Origin: Aptenodytes patagonicus
Lineage: Eukaryota > Chordata > Aves > Sphenisciformes > Spheniscidae
Reading direction: 5' to 3'
DNA: 64,000 nucleotides
Assembly: GCF_965638725.1 (NCBI RefSeq)
Contig: NC_134954.1
Coordinates: 6,629,001-6,693,000 of the forward strand
Shown: positions 57,001 through 64,000 of the stretch, piece by piece
Layout of the letters: the number at the start of each line of letters is the position of its first letter
Numbering within the stretch: the stretch's first letter is position 1
Position numbers and translations under genes: made by a program
Notes under the pieces: model-generated
Seen by the model: only the letters and a program-made list of their open reading frames with translations
Database searches by the model: none
Told to the model about the DNA's origin: nothing

Positions 57001-60000
57001 AAAACTAAGTTCATTAGTAAGCGTTAGCCTGTGGCCCTCCGCTATTCACAGCAACCTGAGGTTTCCTACTTCAGACTACCAGCAAGCAGGCACACAGAAA
57101 GATAAAGGCAGTAGTTTTCTGGAGTGTTGCAGTTGCACTGTTTTAAGATCTCCTTCCCCTTCTGCCTCTTAGTCTGTTCACTGATAGCTTTGTTCATAGT
57201 TTTGCTTTTTAAGGTACATGCTAAGTAAATGTTATTTTCACGCTTGGAGGAAAGAAAAATGGTTCATAATGTTCCAGTTGGCTTAACAAAAGGATATTTT
57301 TCTGAAGTTACGAGTGCCATAGAAGGATAAATTCCTTAGCAAAGAACACTGAGTACAATATGTCCTACCTCTCAAGCAGCACCGAATCTGGAAGAAATAG
57401 AGGCTTGGGACAAAAACTGATAGCCTTGCAAAAGGTATTGTGAAAATATCAGTGATGATGTAACAGATTAAGCAGCTGAAGGTGATTACACTTTGATTGT
57501 AGTAGATGGAATGCCAAATCCAGCAAACTCTGAAAAACTGTGAAGCACGTAATGTGAAATTGGAATTTGCTAATAGCAGCAGCAGCATTTTTGCTGTGAA
57601 ATTGGTAATAATGATTGCTGTGCTAGAAGCTGGTAGATAGTGAAAAGCTGTGCTATTTGTTGGATTTTAATGTTTCTGATTACCTTTGTTTCCTTACTAT
57701 AAATACTGAGGTGGAGATAACATTGCAACTACTTAACTTTAATAGCACTATCACTTTTAGAAACATACTATTTAAATTGTAATTTAGAGGCAGACTGGAA
57801 GATGGTGAGTCAGTGACTTGCACAATATCATCATTTCTCATAATATGACTGAGCTTTCCATGAAAATTGAAGATGTTCTCAAAAGTCAGTTTGTGGAGTT
57901 GAGAAATTATGTGAGGATCTGCTTAATTTTGAAACAAATTCCTAGTCCTTCCAGTTACAGAGAAAAGCTTGAAAAGTTAATCTGAGAATAATGGGAAGTA
58001 TCTGAAAACAGAAGGCAGATGTCATTCCATATGAGTAATTTTAACACTCTTTGACATTTCTTTTTTGTTGTTGTTGCTGGTTAGGGTCTGACTTGTGATT
58101 GTTTTTGAAAAGTCTGGGTTATGACTATTGACACCGAGAAAGCCCCTCTGTCAAATGAGGGTCCTGTCAACACATCGTGAGCTCTGAGCATGAAGTTTTG
58201 CTGTGTGCACAGACAAAATTCTTATTGATGCAAATGTTTCAATAAGAATTTCAGGATTTGTTTTCTAATTAAGATATATATCAGAGAATACTTATATGGG
58301 AATTTCCTATAAAAATAATGCAATTTTTATTTGTCATTGTAGTTGCATTCTAACAAAAGCTGTATATGCATAAACCTAGACAGAGAAAGAAAGAGATTAA
58401 GTATCATTTGCTGGTATGTCTTTTAACTCACTCCCTTTTGCTGTTGTAAACTTGATATGTAATGTCAGCCTAGGCATGAAAGAATGACTTGAGAATGGAG
58501 TGCCTGAATGAACTTGCTTTTATTAGTGTAGCCTTTCCATTTATCTTTTAGTGTGGTTTACTTTAATGAAATGTCACAGAGAAACCAAGTTTGGACTTAA
58601 AAAAAAAAAAATAATTCTGTTCTTCAGAGCAGTGACTGGTATTCACATGGGTGTTATGACAAATTGTTTCCTAGTTTCTCATCAAATTTTCTATGTGTTA
58701 ATGATAGACTCTTTCCATCTAACATGCATTTGCATGATAAAACTGCTATGACGCTTTGACCTTAGTAAGCATTCATCTTGCCACAATTTCTGGGTTTGGC
58801 ACCCTGTGCTGTGGTGGCTGTGGTGTTGGTTCAGCCCGTATTTTTTCCTTGCTTTTGGTGGCAGCATCCAAGGCACTGGCTTCCAGTGCTAATTGGAAAG
58901 CATGGTCCTTGCCAGCTCTGGCCTTCCAGAGGCACTGCATTTGCCTGATCGCTGGATGGATGCATTCAGAAGTGATACGCAAGCGAGGACATTCATATGG
59001 GTAAAGATGGTTGGATGTGGGGACATGGTTAGTGAGGCAAGGGTAGCCTTGTAGAATAGGAAGAGCAGAAGAGGTAGTTGATGGGGACTTGCAGAAGTTC
59101 TCCAGGAAGGAGGGTCTAGCACACTTGTGTACAGGGAAGCCAAATGACTAGTCAGCATGGGACATAGGTTTTAGTATAATAATAATATATATTATTATGT
59201 AGCTCTGTAATCATGGATTACTTCAATACAGACATTGCCACGTGTAAAATGGAAAAGCAAGATTTTTGCTTTCAGAACAGTGCCTTTAAATGTTTTAATT
59301 TATATTCAAAAACTCAACTTCAGGTTCTTGGATAAAAAGATGAGATGATGGGGTTGCTTTACTTCTGTTACCATTATTATTTTGAGTTATAGTGGGCAGG
59401 GTTGGTAGTGTTCTTGAGCTGTCTAAGGAAAACACGTTAATGCTTAATGTGAATAAAATTTTTCATTGCAAATACATGTGACTTTAATTGTGAATAGAAG
59501 CAGACCTGATGTAACTATGTTATATATCTGAAGCACAGAGGTGAAAATGGGCGTCTCAAGTGTAAGCCACACAGCTCTCAGGAATGGGCTGTGAGTTTAA
59601 TGAGTTTTATACCAGGAGTTGTGAATTTCCTTTCTGAGCACTAGTTTTAACTGTATCAGTAAAAGGTAAAAATTATTCTAGACTCTGGACAGTGTGGTGG
59701 AAGCTAAAGCAACACGAAAATAACTTACATTGGGATGGTTAATATCGCACCCACAAGAACACATCTATTACAATCCTAGTGGTTTCTAGAAACGTACATT
59801 TTCTAATAGGCTAGAGGAGACACTTGTTCCAGGGTTTGCTCAACAAAGGGAAGGTTTTCTGCATGATCATGTGTCTCCCAAGGGAATTCCCTAGTCCCAC
59901 TTCTCCTGCCACTGTTTTTTCCTATTCTTTCCTGTCCTTGTGTGCCATTAACGGCATGTAGGCTTTATTGCTGGATGCAAGAGTTTCTTATTGTAAAATT

Positions 60001-63000
60001 AAAATGTTAGTGAGTATGTCTATGACTTTCCATGTGTGTAATGAACTATGGAACTGAGGCCTTGAGGAACCTTTCTGTTTATGCTAACACTTGCATTTCT
60101 ATAGCAGCAGTAAACAAGAGCTGCTTCTGTCTCTCTTGGAAGGAATATCATTGCAGTTGCATTGTACTTGAGCTATTTGTTTCTGAAGTTCTTCACTAGT
60201 TTATTTAGGGCATGATTATTAGAGGTGCTGAAAATCCACAAATTCAGCTGACTCCAGTTGAAGTTGCTGGACTACAACTGAAAAACTTGTCCTTAATAAC
60301 TCTGGTACCTTTGCTGTGGTAATATAAGGTGCATTGTGAGCCTCTGGAAGATGTTCTGTACCTGAATGCAAAAGTAACTAATCTCCTTTAGACTAACTGT
60401 AAGGCTTGATTAGGGTGTTTCAGAGCTGAATTTGCTATAGGTTGGTGGCACATCTTCCTAGCTTCTGAAGTCACCCAGGCATTTAAACTTGTGTACCTTT
60501 AGCTCTGTCTCCAAGCTGTTTGCCTGCAAGTAGTAGGCTCAAACTTCTTTAAAGGGCATAATAGGAGCATCCTTTTCTACTGTAAATTGTAGCAACTCTA
60601 TTCTTGTTTATTCTCTTTCATTTCCATGAGAACATAAGCTTCTTTTATTCGCAAGGAGTTCTGAAAACACTTTTTAGTGGAAACAGCCTCTTATTAGTGG
60701 ATAGTTGGTATGTTTATGTTAAACATTAAGCCCATATGCCTTTTGTGGTCTGTTTCCTGATTAAATATTTATGTTGTTGAGGAATGAAACAAATATTTAA
60801 AAACTTGAAATTGATTATGAAAGATGTTGACATAGCATAAAATGTAATTAAGATTTATGGTTTGAGTGTATTCAAATTCCTACTGTGCTTTCATTTTCCT
60901 TATGTGTCTGCACTTCTCTTGACAGAGCTTGGATACAGTGTGTGTGCTGTTACTGAACTTTCACCAAGGCAAAGGTTGTGCCACTTTAGCAGATTCACTG
61001 TATCCAACCTTTACTTTGGATCAGAGTTCTTTGAATTTAACCATGTTAGAGGTTCTGTAGGGAAACTTTATTTTTGTGTCCCTTAACTTGTTGCTTATTA
61101 TGGCACAACTGTTTAGTATTTTACATTGTATACTTTGATTCTGTACTCCCTTATTTATTGGAAAGCTAATATATTATATTTAAATTACATAAAATATGCA
61201 GACAGTTCAGAATACTTGATCTTGAAGTTTTCATCAAGTAACACATAAAGCCCATCTCAAAACTGGGATGATTTTGCTTCAGATTAAGGGGTATATTGTT
61301 TTTGCAGACAATCTGATTTTGTATTCTGAAAGACAGAAGTGTTGTCTCTTATAAAGAGATCTATGAGAAAAATCTTGTTTCTGTATTTCCAATACTGATT
61401 TGCCTGGTATTCTCCAGTCCTAGAGAAAAGCTACTTGTTGCATGGAAGCAGCTTTGTGCATTTTTTTTTTTTTTTTTCATCTGGAAATGGTTTGCTAACA
61501 GGTAGGGAGCCCAGGAAGCACTGTATTGCAGAAATACACAACTTTAACTTCCTTGCTGTTCCGTGTTACTTGCAAAAGTGATCTAACCACAACTAGTGTG
61601 TTATGAATGACTGTATTTATAAACATCAGAAAATACAGTTTGAAAGCAGTAACTCATGCAACACAGCTCTGCAGGGCTACTGGTATTGTCTTGTATCACC
61701 TCAGCATCCTGGTTTCACAGAGAATGTCACTACTTCAGATTTGCTCTTGATGACATGCTCCTAATACCATAGCTGCTTGTATTAAAGCAAATGAGATGAG
61801 AAGTGGAGCAGTGGCCTGTGATCTTTTGTGGGACTTGGAAGACTGGAGTTCACTTCCCTACATTCCCCTTGGTCTTTGGAACTGGAGGGGAAGGTGCTGT
61901 GCCTTCTCTTGGCAGCTGCAAGGAGCGACTGCAGAGGCGAATTCTGGCATACCACCTGCTATTCTAGACTACAGCATGCTTATTGCAAATGAAATGGAAG
62001 AGTACAGCCTCAAGGAATCCTTGACACAACAGATTCAAGCAGGAATTTTGAGTTTTATAAATCAGGCAACATCTGGGTTAATGTTGGATGAGCAGGCATC
62101 GCTTTGCCTGTGGATATGGGGTAGACAGATTTCATGTCCCTGTTCCAGAACAGAGGGGATAAAATGCTCCCAGCCCTGTGCTGGAGGCAGGTGAAACTTG
62201 TAGAACTCTTAGAAAAATAACTAATTAACCAAACCAGAACAGGTCACACATGGTCTGAGATAATCAGTTTGGGCAAATTCAGTCCAAGGTGTTGGTGTAG
62301 CTAAACTGTAAACAGGTTAGTTTTGCAGAATGCTTCAGGAAAGGTACTTCTATGAACTCTGCATGCAATAGCATTTTTTCAAAATTATTTTCCTAGAAGT
62401 GGTCCTTCTGGCATAGGTAAGGTTTCCATTGATGTTTATTAGGAGTGCTGAATACAACAATACAAAGCACAGGCAGTCTGAGATCCTCTTGAATGATGCA
62501 TGTGAAGGAAACTATGTGAAACTGATACTGTTGATGAATTCTGTATACTCAGCAGCCGAAGGATGCTGAAGGCATTTTGTTTGGATGAAAAGGTATCTTT
62601 CTAAAGTAAAGATGTATCTGCTTTATAATAGAATTGCTTTTCATCCTGACTTAAGCCTCATGAAATTATTCTGGATTTATACTATAGTAAGTGAGGTCAG
62701 ATCAGGCCCATGACCTGTCTAACAGCTAGGTATCTCAGCTTATTGTTTTACTGTTTGAGTCACCCATGTTCATCTTAAAGGCATAGTGGAAAATGTTGAT
62801 TTTATTATCCACCAGAGTTACTGTACTATGTTGAATAAATTCATATAGAGTGAATAATTAACTTCAATGTAAATCTTCTAGTTCTCCTTATGTAAGATAC
62901 ATATTTCATGGGCGCAAAATTTATCACTCTGGCTGGTTTGATAGTCATCTCCTAGCAAAGATCAGTGCATATAGTTTTGGAAGAAGTTAAAATACCTGTT

Positions 63001-64000
63001 TTTCCCTCTTAAATTGTACCTTGTTCACTGTGTAATGCTGTACATAGAAGACCGAGGAAAATTCCATGGATTATCAGTTTATATGTTTGAAGCATAACAT
63101 TTCTTCATTGTTATCCTCTAACTTCTAGTAATTAAATACTTTTGATGGTCATAAATGTATCCAGCCGTGTTTGAGTCCAGGCTGACTCTTTCAGGTAGTG
63201 AAGCTTCAGGCTGACTGGATGATATTTAAAGAACTTTCCACTTCATACTACTCTGTTAATAACTACCTGATACCATAATTATACCCTGCCTCTTCTTTTG
63301 AAAATTAGTAATGTGCTTCAGCAGTTGCAACATCTTTATTTTTTTACATATACAGGTATATGTATTTATATAGCTAGTTACTTTGACCTTTCGGTGCTCT
63401 CCTGTTTTAAAGGTTTACAAGCATCCTCTTTGCTGCATTAGGAGTGGATCTATTTTTGTATCGTCTTTCTTTATAAGACCCAGTGCTCATCATTCTACAG
63501 GTGTATTAGATTCTTTCTTTCTATGTTTAGAGGACTGTATTCTGCAATCAAGACTTCTTTCCCTAATGCCAGACAAAAAGAACAGCAACAAAAGAAAATG
63601 GGCTCTTGAGTCAGCATTTGTAATGTGCATTGTTGTCGTGGAAGCAGCTGCGTGTGGAAACAAGGCAAATAGAATTTGAAATGAAGAGCTGGAAGAGAAA
63701 TTGCCAATTGCCTTCAGGGATGGAGAAAACTATTGGGCCTGATTGCCAATTAACTGCTGTTTTTTCTGACAGCTTTGATAACAGGTCAAAAATGTGGCAG
63801 GAACTGCTGCTTGGCCTGCTTGCTTTATCCTTTGTGGTGCTCAGCCACAGACGCTCCTCTGCACACAAAGAAATACCACGATGGTATCAACAGAAGTTTG
63901 TATCTGTATTAATGTTGGATGTGGAACGTTTCCGGGAGACGCCAGTGAATTGTCCATAAATACAAAAAGGCTTCCAGGTGTAGCAGGCAGGCTAGGGATA
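48005..64000 (+). other. PLS1: probable PLS1 intron 1 (no coding exon found)
   Basis: I looked for plastin-1 sequence such as the EF-hand start (EELEELQEAF, DIDNSGYVSDYEL) and the actin-binding domains on the plus strand and found none. The DNA is AT-rich and unique-looking with poly-A/T tracts (for example T17 at 61,461-61,477) and no CR1 that I recognise. The longest plus-strand open frame (61,796-62,194, 132 codons) matches nothing known to me. GC-richer patches at 58,780-59,150 and 61,790-62,200 are unexplained. Confidence 0.5.

Noticed and set aside
48005-64000. PLS1 coding exons
   Set aside because: I searched for the EF-hand and actin-binding sequences of plastin-1 and found none, so no coding exon is claimed.

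Overview
The window is vertebrate nuclear DNA, most likely from a bird. Several insertions end in the octamer-repeat tail typical of CR1 LINEs (gattctat repeats), there are no mammalian-type SINEs, and a gene that spans roughly 130 kb in human fits here in about 43 kb. The gene order XRN1 (-), ATR (-), PLS1 (+) matches the order I recall for human 3q23, and in birds for chicken chromosome 9. The species cannot be named from sequence alone.

Layout. 1-2,319 is intron 1 of XRN1, on the minus strand; its 5' part is a CpG island. 2,320-2,394 is the coding part of XRN1 exon 1. 2,395 to about 3,780 is the XRN1 promoter and the XRN1-ATR spacer. About 3,780-4,217 is the ATR 3' UTR. 4,218-47,159 is the complete ATR coding region on the minus strand. 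I resolved it into 47 coding exons with consistent splice phases; joined, they make 7,983 nt and encode 2,660 residues (human ATR has 2,644). 46,870-48,170 is a CpG island holding the ATR start and, on the other strand, the probable PLS1 promoter and non-coding first exon. 48,005-64,000 is probably PLS1 intron 1; I found no PLS1 coding exon in it.

Roles. ATR is the apical PIKK kinase of the replication-stress checkpoint and works with ATRIP and TopBP1. XRN1 is the cytoplasmic 5'-3' exoribonuclease. PLS1 is plastin-1 (fimbrin), an actin bundler. They are neighbours rather than a functional pathway. Five CR1 pieces lie in ATR introns, and poly-A/T tracts are common.

I did not find a new biological system. 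The most useful observations concern ATR. The positions matching human phosphosites Thr1989 and Ser428-Pro429 are not conserved, while the catalytic residues, Ser435 and the TopBP1-response Lys2589 are. The human exon 10 coding A10 tract is absent. A 144-bp direct duplication flanks the frame-neutral exon 19. Exon boundaries were read by eye from the sequence and from remembered human ATR, not from a transcript alignment.
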